Assembly: GCA_002407845.1 (NCBI GenBank)
Contig: DHPK01000035.1
Span: forward strand, 1-22,508
Direction: 5' to 3'
DNA length: 22,508 nucleotides
Origin: Leptolinea sp. UBA5366
Lineage (GTDB): Bacteria; Chloroflexota; Anaerolineae; Anaerolineales; Anaerolineaceae
Shown in pieces: positions 15,274-22,508 of the stretch (position 1 is the stretch's first letter; every line of letters starts with the position of its first letter). Both the position numbers and the translations under genes were made by a program. The notes below the pieces were generated by a model. The model saw only the letters and a program-made list of their open reading frames with translations. It did no database searches and was not told where the DNA came from.

Positions 15274-16566
15274 ATGAAAACGCTCTTCAGTCACGTCGAT
15301 ATCCTAATAAATGATCCGAAAAATTCTGTGATCCAAAACGGGTACCTTGGAGTGGATGACGATAAAATCTGTTATATCGGTAGGGAAAAACCCGCTGATC
15401 CATATGATTTCACCAAGACATTGGATAATTGTCTGATTGTGCCGGGCTTTTACAACCTGCACACGCATACCCCGATGTCCATTCTGCGCGGGCTTGGCAG
15501 CCATCTGCCGCTGGATCAATGGCTGGAACAGGTTATTTTCCCGATTGAAGCCGTCATGGAACAGCCGGATTACAGCGTTGGATCGCGGCTGGCAATGATG
15601 GAGATGCTGGCGGGCGGAGTGGTCGGCTTTTCGGACATGTATCATCATCCAGAATATTATGTCGGGGATGTCCTGCGCAGCGGTATGAAAGCCAATCTCT
15701 GTGAGCCGATCATGTTTATCAATGGCGATATGCTGAAAAAACATGCGGAAAAAATTGCGCATAGCGTTGGTTTTTTCCAGACCTATCATGGCGAATCGAA
15801 CGGCAGGCTACGGATCGATTTTGCAATTCACGCTGAATACACTTCCACGGAAGAAACTGTGCGCGGTTATGGTCAGAAATGCCTTGAACATGGTGCGCGC
15901 ATGCATCTGCATATGTCGGAAACCCGCAAGGAACATGACGCTTGCAAAGCCCGGTATGGCGTGACGCCGGCTGCTTGGTTTGATCGGCTGGGTGTCTTTG
16001 AGAATCCGACGAACGCTGCCCATTGCGTGATGGTTGAAGAAAACGACATGAAAATCATGCATGAAAAAGGCGTGACAGCAGTTCATAACCCTTCGAGCAA
16101 TTTGAAACTGGGCAGCGGGATCATGCCGATCCGCTCGATGATGGATCATGGGGTTCGCGTGACAATCGGGACGGACTCTTCAGCCAGCAACAACAATCAG
16201 AACCTGCTGGAAGAAATGCACCTGACCGCGCTGATTCATTGCGGTGTGCAGCGAGATCCGACAGTCCTGTCACCGGTCGAGGTCATCCGTTTTGCTACAA
16301 GGGACGGCGCTGCGGCGCAGGGCAGGGAAAACTGCGGCAGTCTGGCAGTCGGAAATCAAGCGGATTTTGCCGTGATCGACCTAGATAAACCGCATCTTCA
16401 GCCGATTTTGGACTATCCATCCTTAATCACTTATTCCGCTCAGGCATCTGACGTGGCGATGACAGTTGTGGACGGGAAAATCTTGTACGATCACGGGGAA
16501 TTTCTCACGATTGATGCCGACCGGGTCAGGCACGACCTGAAAGCCTGTTTGAAACGGCGATTTTAA
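15274..16566 (+). CDS. mtaD: 5-methylthioadenosine/S-adenosylhomocysteine deaminase (amidohydrolase family)
   Basis: A 430-residue cytosolic zinc amidohydrolase of the ATZ/TRZ-MtaD subgroup, which deaminates MTA, SAH or related adenosine derivatives to inosine forms. Seen: the small beta-sandwich start (VDILINDP), the first metal motif NLHTHTP (His63, His65), HLHMSET (His213), NAAHCV (His250), HNPSSNLKLGSG and the metal aspartate in TIGTDSSASNN (Asp301). The C-terminal strand region GNQADFAVIDLD then VVDGKILYD closes the composite domain. The length matches the family. The ATG is preceded by GAGGA about 9 nt away. Guanine or chloro-s-triazine deaminases are relatives, but the HTHTPMSILRG start and NPSSNLKL block favour MtaD. 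A terminator directly follows. Confidence 0.88.
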   Translation: MKTLFSHVDILINDPKNSVIQNGYLGVDDDKICYIGREKPADPYDFTKTLDNCLIVPGFYNLHTHTPMSILRGLGSHLPLDQWLEQVIFPIEAVMEQPDYSVGSRLAMMEMLAGGVVGFSDMYHHPEYYVGDVLRSGMKANLCEPIMFINGDMLKKHAEKIAHSVGFFQTYHGESNGRLRIDFAIHAEYTSTEETVRGYGQKCLEHGARMHLHMSETRKEHDACKARYGVTPAAWFDRLGVFENPTNAAHCVMVEENDMKIMHEKGVTAVHNPSSNLKLGSGIMPIRSMMDHGVRVTIGTDSSASNNNQNLLEEMHLTALIHCGVQRDPTVLSPVEVIRFATRDGAAAQGRENCGSLAVGNQADFAVIDLDKPHLQPILDYPSLITYSAQASDVAMTVVDGKILYDHGEFLTIDADRVRHDLKACLKRRF

Positions 16567-16591
16567 ATCGCTGAAAAGACCAGATAAGAGA

Positions 16592-16621
16592 AAGCAGCGC
16601 GGGGTTTGCGCTGCTTTTTTG
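16592..16621 (+). terminator. Intrinsic terminator after the deaminase gene
   Basis: AAGCAGCGC (16592-16600) pairs with GCGCTGCTT (16608-16616) around a GGGGTTT loop and runs into a T tract on the plus strand. It lies 26 nt beyond the stop codon. It may also slow transcription from the convergent ABC permease, although the opposite-strand tail is less T-rich. Confidence 0.9.
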
Positions 16622-16624
16622 ATC

Positions 16625-17518
16625 TCAGAAATTGGATTGTCTCAAAAAAGCAGAAGTTTTTTTATGCTTTCGTTTTGAGATGAGTAGAATGTCAATAATG
16701 AAAAAGACAATGCCGGTCAAAATAATGTAAACAATGCTCATCAACGGCGTGATTTGGTGCCCGCCGATTGTGTAAGTTACGCCGAGAAATGTTTCCATAT
16801 CCGCGCGGAGCTGCGGTGTTGGCGCACCGGAAAAAACATCCTGAAGCGGTTTTTCCATCATGATCTGCCGCGCTAATGAGGCAACGTGCGAGACCGGGAA
16901 AAGACGGATCAGATGCTGAACACCGCTCGGCAGCTGCCCGATTGGGATATAAATTCCGGTCAGAAATCCGATCAGTGTGCCGATGATCGAACTGAATGCG
17001 GAAAAAGTGGAACTGGTTTTTATGAAGGTTACCAGCAGTTGAATGATCGGGACGCTCATGAACGAGCTCAGAAAAATCAAACCGACCATCTTCAACATGG
17101 CAGCAGGGCTTAACAGCTCACCGCCTTTGAGGACGATAAATCCCTCTGCGATGAGGAGCGTGACCAGCGCCATAATGATGCTGATGATGAACCCGCTCAG
17201 AATATAACCGGTTGCAATATGGCTGCGTTTCACCGGCGCAGACAGGAAGTCTTTTTCGATTTTGAATGATTTATCATCGATCAGCGTTCCGTATGCGCCC
17301 AAGGTGGTGGTGAATCCGGATACAGCGATCAGTCCTGCCATGATCCAGGCGGACATCATTTTGGCAGCTGCTTCCTGATCCGGGAAGTCACCGGTCCAGG
17401 CATCTCCAAGAAACAGCAGGTAAAGTCCAATGATGATTAAGACGGCGAGCATCGAAAAAAAGACAGCCATTTTATCGCGGAAGAATAACAGGATGTTACG
17501 TTTGGTTAATGCGATCAT
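16625..17518 (-). CDS. ABC-2 type transporter permease
   Basis: A 297-residue integral membrane protein with six predicted membrane segments, near residues 17-37, 55-77, 103-128, 142-164, 175-193 and 258-280. The ABC-2 pattern is seen in the region between segments 2 and 3 (GTLIDDKSFKIEKDFLSAPVKR) and in SGVQHLIRLFPVSHVASLARQ before the last segment. The latter is typical of DrrB/NodJ-like drug, polysaccharide or lipid exporters. The C-terminus is basic and cytosolic. Its ATG overlaps the stop of the ATPase gene by 4 nt, indicating translational coupling and a two-gene exporter. The substrate is unknown. Confidence 0.9.
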   Translation of the reverse strand: MIALTKRNILLFFRDKMAVFFSMLAVLIIIGLYLLFLGDAWTGDFPDQEAAAKMMSAWIMAGLIAVSGFTTTLGAYGTLIDDKSFKIEKDFLSAPVKRSHIATGYILSGFIISIIMALVTLLIAEGFIVLKGGELLSPAAMLKMVGLIFLSSFMSVPIIQLLVTFIKTSSTFSAFSSIIGTLIGFLTGIYIPIGQLPSGVQHLIRLFPVSHVASLARQIMMEKPLQDVFSGAPTPQLRADMETFLGVTYTIGGHQITPLMSIVYIILTGIVFFIIDILLISKRKHKKTSAFLRQSNF

Positions 17519-18429
17519 TCTCGGATTTCCTTTCCAGTGATGCCGATAAACGCGTCATCCATCGTTCCGTTGATCACTTCAAATCCTTCGAGCAAGTCGC
17601 GGCAGCTTTCGATGATCGGCAGCGCGTCCATTGTTGAAGCAATTTTAACGACCGCCTGATCTGCGACTGGCTTGTATTGGATTTGCCGGCTGCTTAAAAA
17701 TTCAAGTCCGGCAGCCTGATCTTTGAATGACATTTTCAAAAGATCGCCTGCATATCGTTCTTTTAGGTCAAAGGGAGTTCCCTGAGCCGCAATTTTCCCC
17801 TCATCGATAACCACAACATAATCTGCATCGGAGGCTTCCTCCATGTAATGCGTGGTTAAAAAGATGGTCATCTCGTTTTCTTGCTGGAGTTTGCGGATGA
17901 TTTCCCAAAGGTTTTTGCGGGTTTGCGGATCGAGCCCAGTTGTAGGTTCGTCAAGAAACAGGATTTCAGGGGTGTTGATCAGCGCTCTGGCAATGTCTGA
18001 ACGGCGGCGCTGTCCGCCGGATAATTTTCCATAAGGCCGATCCATAAATTCGAGTACACCGGCATTCTGCGCCGCCAGCAGAATCGATGCATTTCGATCC
18101 TGATTGGTGAACGGATACAGCCCTGCGCGCATTTTCAAGTTTTCTTCCACCGTCAGCAGCCGATCGAGCAGGTTGTCCTGATAGACGGTACCGATCGAAG
18201 AGCGGATTTGATTGTCTTGTTTGCCTAATTCGAAACCGTTGACCAGGACGGAACCGCTGTCCGGTTGAAGATAGGTGGTGATGATGTCAATCGTGGTTGA
18301 TTTTCCTGCACCGTTAGGACCTAAAAAAGCGAAAAGCGTCCCTTTTTCAACATAAAAACTGATGTCCTGAACCGCTTTGACATTTCCATACGACTTAATC
18401 AGACCATTGACTTCGATAATTTTGTTCAT
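17515..18429 (-). CDS. ABC transporter ATP-binding protein (DrrA/CcmA-like)
   Basis: A 304-residue ATPase energising the coupled ABC-2 permease. Seen: Walker A GPNGAGKST (37-45), Q-loop glutamine in TVYQDN (Gln84), signature LSGGQRRR (136-143), Walker B ILFLDE (156-161), D-loop GLDP and switch histidine in TTHYMEEA (His194). The C-terminal about 80 residues after GTPFDLKERY form the DrrA-type extension. The ATG at 18429 has GAGAGG 4 nt upstream. It is the first gene of the two-gene unit, transcribed away from the methyltransferase. Confidence 0.95.
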   Translation of the reverse strand: MNKIIEVNGLIKSYGNVKAVQDISFYVEKGTLFAFLGPNGAGKSTTIDIITTYLQPDSGSVLVNGFELGKQDNQIRSSIGTVYQDNLLDRLLTVEENLKMRAGLYPFTNQDRNASILLAAQNAGVLEFMDRPYGKLSGGQRRRSDIARALINTPEILFLDEPTTGLDPQTRKNLWEIIRKLQQENEMTIFLTTHYMEEASDADYVVVIDEGKIAAQGTPFDLKERYAGDLLKMSFKDQAAGLEFLSSRQIQYKPVADQAVVKIASTMDALPIIESCRDLLEGFEVINGTMDDAFIGITGKEIRE

Positions 18430-18481
18430 AAGCCTCTCAGCGGCTCAGTTCGTTTGGTAAACCGACCGCAAAACCGGTTCA

Positions 18482-18487
18482 ATTATA
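18482..18487 (-). promoter_or_regulatory. Putative -10 box for the ABC exporter operon
   Basis: TATAAT on the minus strand, 52 nt before the ATPase start codon. A TTGACT lies only 10 bp upstream, too close for a normal -35, so the assignment is weak. Confidence 0.35.
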
Positions 18488-18585
18488 GGATGGATAGAGT
18501 CAAAATTATGACAACGAAGCTAGATTTTACCTATTCTTTACGGATGACCGAGTAGATTTCCCAGCCTGCATCCCTGTCAGCGTCC

Positions 18586-18614
18586 TTGTATAGAAACTGT
18601 GAAAAAAGTATACT
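18586..18614 (+). promoter_or_regulatory. Putative promoter for the methyltransferase-proC-mtaB run
   Basis: TTGTAT (18586-18591), exactly 17 bp, then TATACT (18609-18614). Only 10 nt separate the -10 box from the ATG at 18625, implying a leader of a few nucleotides or none. The upstream TTG that would lengthen the ORF lies inside the -35 box. Confidence 0.5.
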
Positions 18615-18624
18615 TGTAGCCACC

Positions 18625-19521
18625 ATGAACCTGAATCCAAACCCTACTGTAGAATTGCTGGAGTCGCCCAATTGGAGCGACTATGAATTGATCGACAGCG
18701 GCGCCGGACGCAAGTTAGAGCGTTTCGGGATGAATAAGCTGATTCGCCCGGAGGCTGAAGCCGTTTGGCAGCCGCAGCTGCCGGAGCGCGAATGGCAGCA
18801 GGCTGCTGCGGAATTTGTCCCGTCAGCGGAGGAGAACGGCGGGCATTGGGTTGCCCGGCGGGAGAAAGTTAATCCCTGGCAGATCCGGTATCAGCAGTTG
18901 AATTTTCAGCTGATGCTTTCGAATTCTAAACAGGTCGGCATCTTTCCCGAACAAGCATGTCAGTGGGATTGGGTCAGCGGATTAATCCAAAACGCCAAAC
19001 GCGATTTTCGCGTTCTGAATTTGTTTGGCTATACCGGAGGAATTTCGATGGCTGCAGCGGCAGCCGGCGCACAGGTGACCCATCTGGATGCCTCGAAAAA
19101 GGCGGTTCAATGGGCAAAAGAGAATCAAGCGCTCTGTCAATTGCCATCAACCTCGATCCGCTGGATGCTGGATGACGGACTGAAGTTTGTTCAGCGCGAA
19201 GCCCGGCGCGGATCCCGCTATCAGGGAATTATTTTGGATCCGCCGAAGTTCGGCCGCGGTCCGAAGGGCGAGGTCTGGGAGTTTTATCGGGATTTTCCGG
19301 AATTGATTCGCGCTTGCGAGAAAATTCTGGCAGATGACGCAGAATTCTTGCTGGTCACAGCCTATGCGATCAAAGCATCCTCGATCACGATCGGCAATGC
19401 AGTCCGCGATGCCCTCGCTGGCCGAGGCGGAAATGTGACACAAGGGGAAGTCTGCCTGAGAGAAAAGTCAGGCGGCAGGCTATTATCGATGGCGATTTTC
19501 GGCCGTTGGCAGAGAGGATAA
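18625..19521 (+). CDS. Class I SAM-dependent methyltransferase (RlmI/RlmK-like)
   Basis: 298 residues from the ATG at 18625. A TTG at 18586 would give 311, but it lies in the predicted -35 box and the added residues look non-coding. Seen: SAM-binding motif I NLFGYTGGIS (131-140, ATG numbering), the acidic strand end THLDAS of motif II, WMLDDGLKFV and the catalytic-loop motif IILDPPKFGRG (DPPK 205-208). These match the Methyltrans_SAM family that includes the rRNA cytosine/guanine methyltransferases RlmI and RlmK. There is no PUA domain. An RNA target is likely by family but not proven; small proteins of this type are often left unassigned. It is followed 6 nt later by proC. Confidence 0.85.
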   Translation: MNLNPNPTVELLESPNWSDYELIDSGAGRKLERFGMNKLIRPEAEAVWQPQLPEREWQQAAAEFVPSAEENGGHWVARREKVNPWQIRYQQLNFQLMLSNSKQVGIFPEQACQWDWVSGLIQNAKRDFRVLNLFGYTGGISMAAAAAGAQVTHLDASKKAVQWAKENQALCQLPSTSIRWMLDDGLKFVQREARRGSRYQGIILDPPKFGRGPKGEVWEFYRDFPELIRACEKILADDAEFLLVTAYAIKASSITIGNAVRDALAGRGGNVTQGEVCLREKSGGRLLSMAIFGRWQRG

Positions 19522-19527
19522 GAGAAC

Positions 19528-20367
19528 ATGAGCGATTCGAAATCTTTAGCAATTATCGGCGCTGGCATGATGGGCGGCGCGATCTTAAATGGAATTGTCC
19601 GGAATGGCGTACTGCTGCCGGATCATATTACCGTTTTTGACACGGACAGCAAGAAACTGGAGCACTTTCAGACTGAATTGAAAGTGAAAACCGCAGCCAG
19701 CAGCGCCGCTGCAGTTCAAGGCGCGGACGCCGTGCTGATTGCTGTAAAACCGCAGTATCTAGCAGGTGTCCTAACTGAATTAAATGGAAAAATAGACAAA
19801 AATGCCTTGCTGATTTCAATCGTCGCCGGTATTCCGATTAAAAAATTTCAAGATGAATTAGCTCACCAAAAAATTGTGCGGGTCATGCCGAACACTCCAG
19901 CGCAAATAGGCGCTGGCGTTTCAGGTTGGGTCGCCTCAAAAGAAATCACCGCAGCGGATCGGGAGCTGGCGACCGCGATTCTTTCTGGCATTGGGCAAGC
20001 ATTCGAAATGGAAAATGAAACCCAGCTGGATCGGCTGACCACCGTTTCCGGTTCCGGACCGGCATATATTTATCTCTTTATCGAAGCGATGATCGATACT
20101 GCGGTTCACATGGGGCTGCAGCGTCCGCTGGCAGAGCAGCTCGTGATCCAGACTTTCCGCGGGTCGGTCGATTATCTCGAGTCCCGGCACACACATCCAG
20201 CCGTCCTGCGCAACGAAGTTACCTCCCCGGGAGGAACGACCGCGGAAGCGATTTTTGAGCTGGAAAGACTCGGGTTTCGGGATGCGATCGCATCGGCGAT
20301 GTGGGCAAATTATTATCGGATCGTCGAATTGTCCGAGGGAAAGCCGCGCGAGCGCAGCGGAAGGTAG
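19528..20367 (+). CDS. proC: Pyrroline-5-carboxylate reductase
   Basis: A 279-residue enzyme for the last step of proline synthesis (P5C plus NAD(P)H to proline) in the cytosol. Seen: the Rossmann motif IIGAGMMGGAILNGI at the N-terminus, AVKPQYL, the VRVMPNTPAQIGAG block, the dimer/substrate helix TTVSGSGPAYIYLFIEAM and the family signature VTSPGGTTAEAI near the C-terminus. The length is normal (about 270-280). The ATG has AAGAGA upstream and lies 6 nt after the methyltransferase stop; mtaB begins 3 nt after its own stop, so the three genes are probably one transcript. Confidence 0.97.
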   Translation: MSDSKSLAIIGAGMMGGAILNGIVRNGVLLPDHITVFDTDSKKLEHFQTELKVKTAASSAAAVQGADAVLIAVKPQYLAGVLTELNGKIDKNALLISIVAGIPIKKFQDELAHQKIVRVMPNTPAQIGAGVSGWVASKEITAADRELATAILSGIGQAFEMENETQLDRLTTVSGSGPAYIYLFIEAMIDTAVHMGLQRPLAEQLVIQTFRGSVDYLESRHTHPAVLRNEVTSPGGTTAEAIFELERLGFRDAIASAMWANYYRIVELSEGKPRERSGR

Positions 20368-20370
20368 CGG

Positions 20371-21645
20371 TTGAAAGTTTTTCTGGAATCAATCGGCTGC
20401 CGCTTAAATCAGGCTGAAATTGAGCAATTTGCGGCAAAATTCCGAAAATTAGGATACGAAATTGTAGAGGATGCTGATCAGGCAGATCTGGCTGTGATCA
20501 ACACTTGCTCTGTAACCGCTGCGGCTGCCTCAGATTCGCGCGGGAAAATTCGTCTTGCCGGCCGGTCAGGCAGGGCGCGCGTGCTGGTGACCGGCTGCTG
20601 GTCAGAAATGGCGCAGGCAGAAGCGCTGGCGCTGCCGGGCGTGATCCAGATTGTTCGCAATCAAGAAAAAGACCGACTGCCTGAGCTTTCAGTAGAGCAG
20701 GATCCTCCAGTAATTGACATAAGAACACTCAAGCGCGAGCAGCTTCCCGGGTCTCATTACCGGACACGGGCTTTCATTAAAGTGCAGGACGGATGCAACA
20801 ACCATTGCACTTATTGTCTGACCCGGCTGGCGCGGGGGCGAGCACGCAGTGTGCCTTTTGACAGACTGATGGCTGATATCAGCGCGGCGCGCACAAGCGG
20901 CGGTAATGAAATCGTGCTGACAGGCGTTAACCTTGGCTCATGGGGATATGAGTTTGATCCTGCTGAGTCGCTGACGATGCTGATCGAGCGGATTTTACGG
21001 GAAACTGACTTACCGCGCATTCGGCTTTCCTCGCTTGAAACTTTCAACTTAGGGGATGACTTTGTGCGTCTTTGGGAAAATCCGCGTCTCTGTCCTCATC
21101 TCCATCTGCCGCTGCAGTCAGGTTCTGAAAGGATCCTGAAACGGATGGCGCGCAGAACGCTGCTGCCGGAGCTTGCTGATCTGATGGGAAAGCTGCGCAA
21201 AATCAATCCAGATTTTCAATTTACAACCGATGTGATTGTTGGCTTTCCCGGCGAAACACAGGCTGATTTTGAGCAAACGCTTGAATTTGTTCGGACTGCG
21301 GGGTTCAACAGCGGACATGTCTTCACTTTTTCGGAAAGACCTGGAACAGCTGCAGTGAAGCTGGATGGAAAAATTGAAAAATCGGTGAAGAAAGAGCGGT
21401 CAAAAGTTCTGCGCGATCAGTTCGAAGCGCAGCGCATGGATTTCTGCCGGGGTATGGTCGGAAAAACAGTTCAGGTTCTCTGGGAATCGGCTGAAAAACT
21501 GCCGAACGCTGCCTGGAAGATGAGCGGATTGAGCGAGAACTACCTAAGCGTGGAGACGATCGCAGCAAAAAACCTGCAGAATCAGATTTCGCGCGTCAAA
21601 TTGACTGAACTTAAAGCGAAAAAGCTGCACGGGGTGCTTGACTAA
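20371..21645 (+). CDS. mtaB: tRNA t6A37 methylthiotransferase MtaB
   Basis: A 424-residue radical-SAM enzyme that converts t6A37 to ms2t6A37 in ANN-decoding tRNAs. Seen: an N-terminal UPF0004 domain with the second-cluster cysteines Cys10 (SIGCRLNQ), Cys46 (NTCSVT) and Cys76 (TGCW); the radical-SAM cluster CNNHCTYC (Cys142, Cys146, Cys149); GNEIVLTGVNLGSWG; the PHLHLPLQSGSERILKRM block; VGFPGETQADFE; and a C-terminal TRAM-like RNA-binding region (GKTVQVLWE). The SIGCRLNQ start and lack of a long N-terminal extension fit MtaB rather than MiaB or RimO. The start is a TTG, preceded by GGAAGGT that overlaps the proC stop, so translation is coupled. The stop overlaps the convergent reductase gene by 4 nt. 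Confidence 0.93.
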   Translation: MKVFLESIGCRLNQAEIEQFAAKFRKLGYEIVEDADQADLAVINTCSVTAAAASDSRGKIRLAGRSGRARVLVTGCWSEMAQAEALALPGVIQIVRNQEKDRLPELSVEQDPPVIDIRTLKREQLPGSHYRTRAFIKVQDGCNNHCTYCLTRLARGRARSVPFDRLMADISAARTSGGNEIVLTGVNLGSWGYEFDPAESLTMLIERILRETDLPRIRLSSLETFNLGDDFVRLWENPRLCPHLHLPLQSGSERILKRMARRTLLPELADLMGKLRKINPDFQFTTDVIVGFPGETQADFEQTLEFVRTAGFNSGHVFTFSERPGTAAVKLDGKIEKSVKKERSKVLRDQFEAQRMDFCRGMVGKTVQVLWESAEKLPNAAWKMSGLSENYLSVETIAAKNLQNQISRVKLTELKAKKLHGVLD

Positions 21646-22496
21646 AAAACGACCCTTTCAGCATCCGGGTGTTCCCCTGACCAGCCCGTCCGCGGCATGC
21701 TGAGCAGGCGATCCATATCAGCTTCCGAAATCGAAAAATCGAAACCATCCAGATTCTGGCGCATGCGATCCGGATGCGATGACTTTGGTAATGGCAGCAC
21801 GTCTTGCTGCAGAGCAAAACGAATGCAGAGCTGAGAGACGGATTTGCCATAATTTGCCGCGATTTCGATCAGGATCGGATTACCAAGCAGACTCGCCCGT
21901 CCCAGCGGACTCCACGCTTCGACTTGAATGCCTTCCTTTTGGCAAAACGCTACGGTTTCGCTTTGGGTGTACCCCGGATGAAATTCAATCTGATTTACAG
22001 CAGGTCTCACCCGCGCATCTGTCAGCAGAACTTCTAAATGAGACTGCAAGAAATTGCTGACACCGATCGCCCTAACTTTATTTTCGGCGTAAAGCAATTC
22101 GAGCGCTTGCCAGGTTTCCTTCATCAGGGTCTGCCAGGGATCGGTCAGGTTGGCACGCGGCCAGTGGATCAGATACAAATCCAGATAATCTGTTTGCAGC
22201 TTTTCCAAACTTTCATTCAGTGCAGCAAGTGTGTTTTCATACCCCATTTGCGTTTTCCAGACCTTGGAAGTCAAAAAGAAATCCTCGCGGTTTAATCCTG
22301 AATGCCTGATTGCGTTCGCGATGAAAGGCTCATTGTCATAGAAAGAGGCTGTATCAAACAGGCGGTATCCCTGCTCAATGGCTGCGCTGATGATTGATTC
22401 ATCTGCCATGGAAGTCGTTTTGTAAGTGCCGAAACCGATCTTCGGGATCGGAAGTCCGTTATTTAAAATGAAATGACCGATCGATGGGACTGTCAT
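21642..22496 (-). CDS. Aldo/keto reductase (2,5-diketo-D-gluconate reductase-like)
   Basis: A 284-residue NADPH-dependent (beta/alpha)8-barrel oxidoreductase reducing aldehydes or ketones. The catalytic tetrad is complete: Asp48 and Tyr53 in FDTASFYDNE, Lys78 in LTSKVW and His111 in LIHWPR. Other family marks are GYRLFDTA, AIGVSNF, VNQIEFHP and the cofactor site LPKSSHPDRMRQN near the C-terminus. The length is as expected. It has an almost perfect TAAGGAGG ribosome-binding site 5 nt before the ATG; the promoter lies outside the window. It is convergent with mtaB, with overlapping stop codons. The physiological substrate cannot be told. Confidence 0.95.
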   Translation of the reverse strand: MTVPSIGHFILNNGLPIPKIGFGTYKTTSMADESIISAAIEQGYRLFDTASFYDNEPFIANAIRHSGLNREDFFLTSKVWKTQMGYENTLAALNESLEKLQTDYLDLYLIHWPRANLTDPWQTLMKETWQALELLYAENKVRAIGVSNFLQSHLEVLLTDARVRPAVNQIEFHPGYTQSETVAFCQKEGIQVEAWSPLGRASLLGNPILIEIAANYGKSVSQLCIRFALQQDVLPLPKSSHPDRMRQNLDGFDFSISEADMDRLLSMPRTGWSGEHPDAERVVF

Positions 22497-22508
22497 TAAT
22501 CCTCCTTA

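Noticed and set aside
15304..15789. 161-codon minus-strand ORF opposite the deaminase gene
   Set aside because: It lies wholly within mtaD on the other strand. Its product is rich in His and Arg, with no recognisable domain, as expected of an antisense shadow.

Overview
The window reads as part of a bacterial chromosome of moderate GC. The best fit is the phylum Chloroflexota, class Anaerolineae. This is inferred from the tail-type sortase fused to Cna-B/SpaA-like repeat proteins and from the general look of the housekeeping proteins; no rRNA or other phylogenetic marker is present, so it is only moderately secure. No tRNA, rRNA or CRISPR array was seen.

Layout. (1) 1-1630: an exported alpha/beta hydrolase and a small SLOG-fold (DUF2493-like) protein, both on the minus strand. 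(2) 1800-12350: a minus-strand surface-protein locus that dominates the window. In transcription order it holds a 5' ORF with a signal peptide and a Cna-B domain (12159-11209), a SpaA-like repeat ORF ending in a PETG motif and a sortase domain (11324-9357), a 130-bp tandem duplication with a 15-bp hairpin and a second copy of the sortase tail (9440-9181), and a giant ORF of up to 2462 codons (9190-1802). The giant ORF has about 20 tandem immunoglobulin-like or prealbumin-like repeats, then the same PETG-plus-sortase tail. Only the first ORF has an export signal and a good promoter. The second is out of frame with the first, and the third lacks a credible start. (3) 12346-13617: a decayed IS256-family insertion sequence lying directly upstream of the surface locus. 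(4) 13670-16620: purine salvage genes (deoD and an MTA/SAH deaminase) flanking a minus-strand CrtO-like acyltransferase, closed by a clear intrinsic terminator. (5) 16625-18429: a two-gene ABC-2 exporter on the minus strand. (6) 18625-21645: a tight plus-strand run of a SAM methyltransferase, proC and mtaB. (7) 21642-22496: a convergent aldo/keto reductase.

The most unusual part is the surface locus. Two paralogous exported-type proteins each carry a sorting-like (V/M)PETGFP motif just before their own sortase catalytic domain (His, Cys and Arg all present), in place of a hydrophobic anchor. This suggests a repeat-stalk adhesin that carries its own transpeptidase. The broken frames, truncated 5' end, repeat-boundary joins and duplicated tail suggest active recombination, perhaps cassette-like variation. 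Decay or an assembly misjoin in the repeats would also explain them. Two genes (SLOG and methyltransferase) have a -10 box only 7-10 nt before the ATG and no Shine-Dalgarno sequence, suggesting leaderless transcripts.
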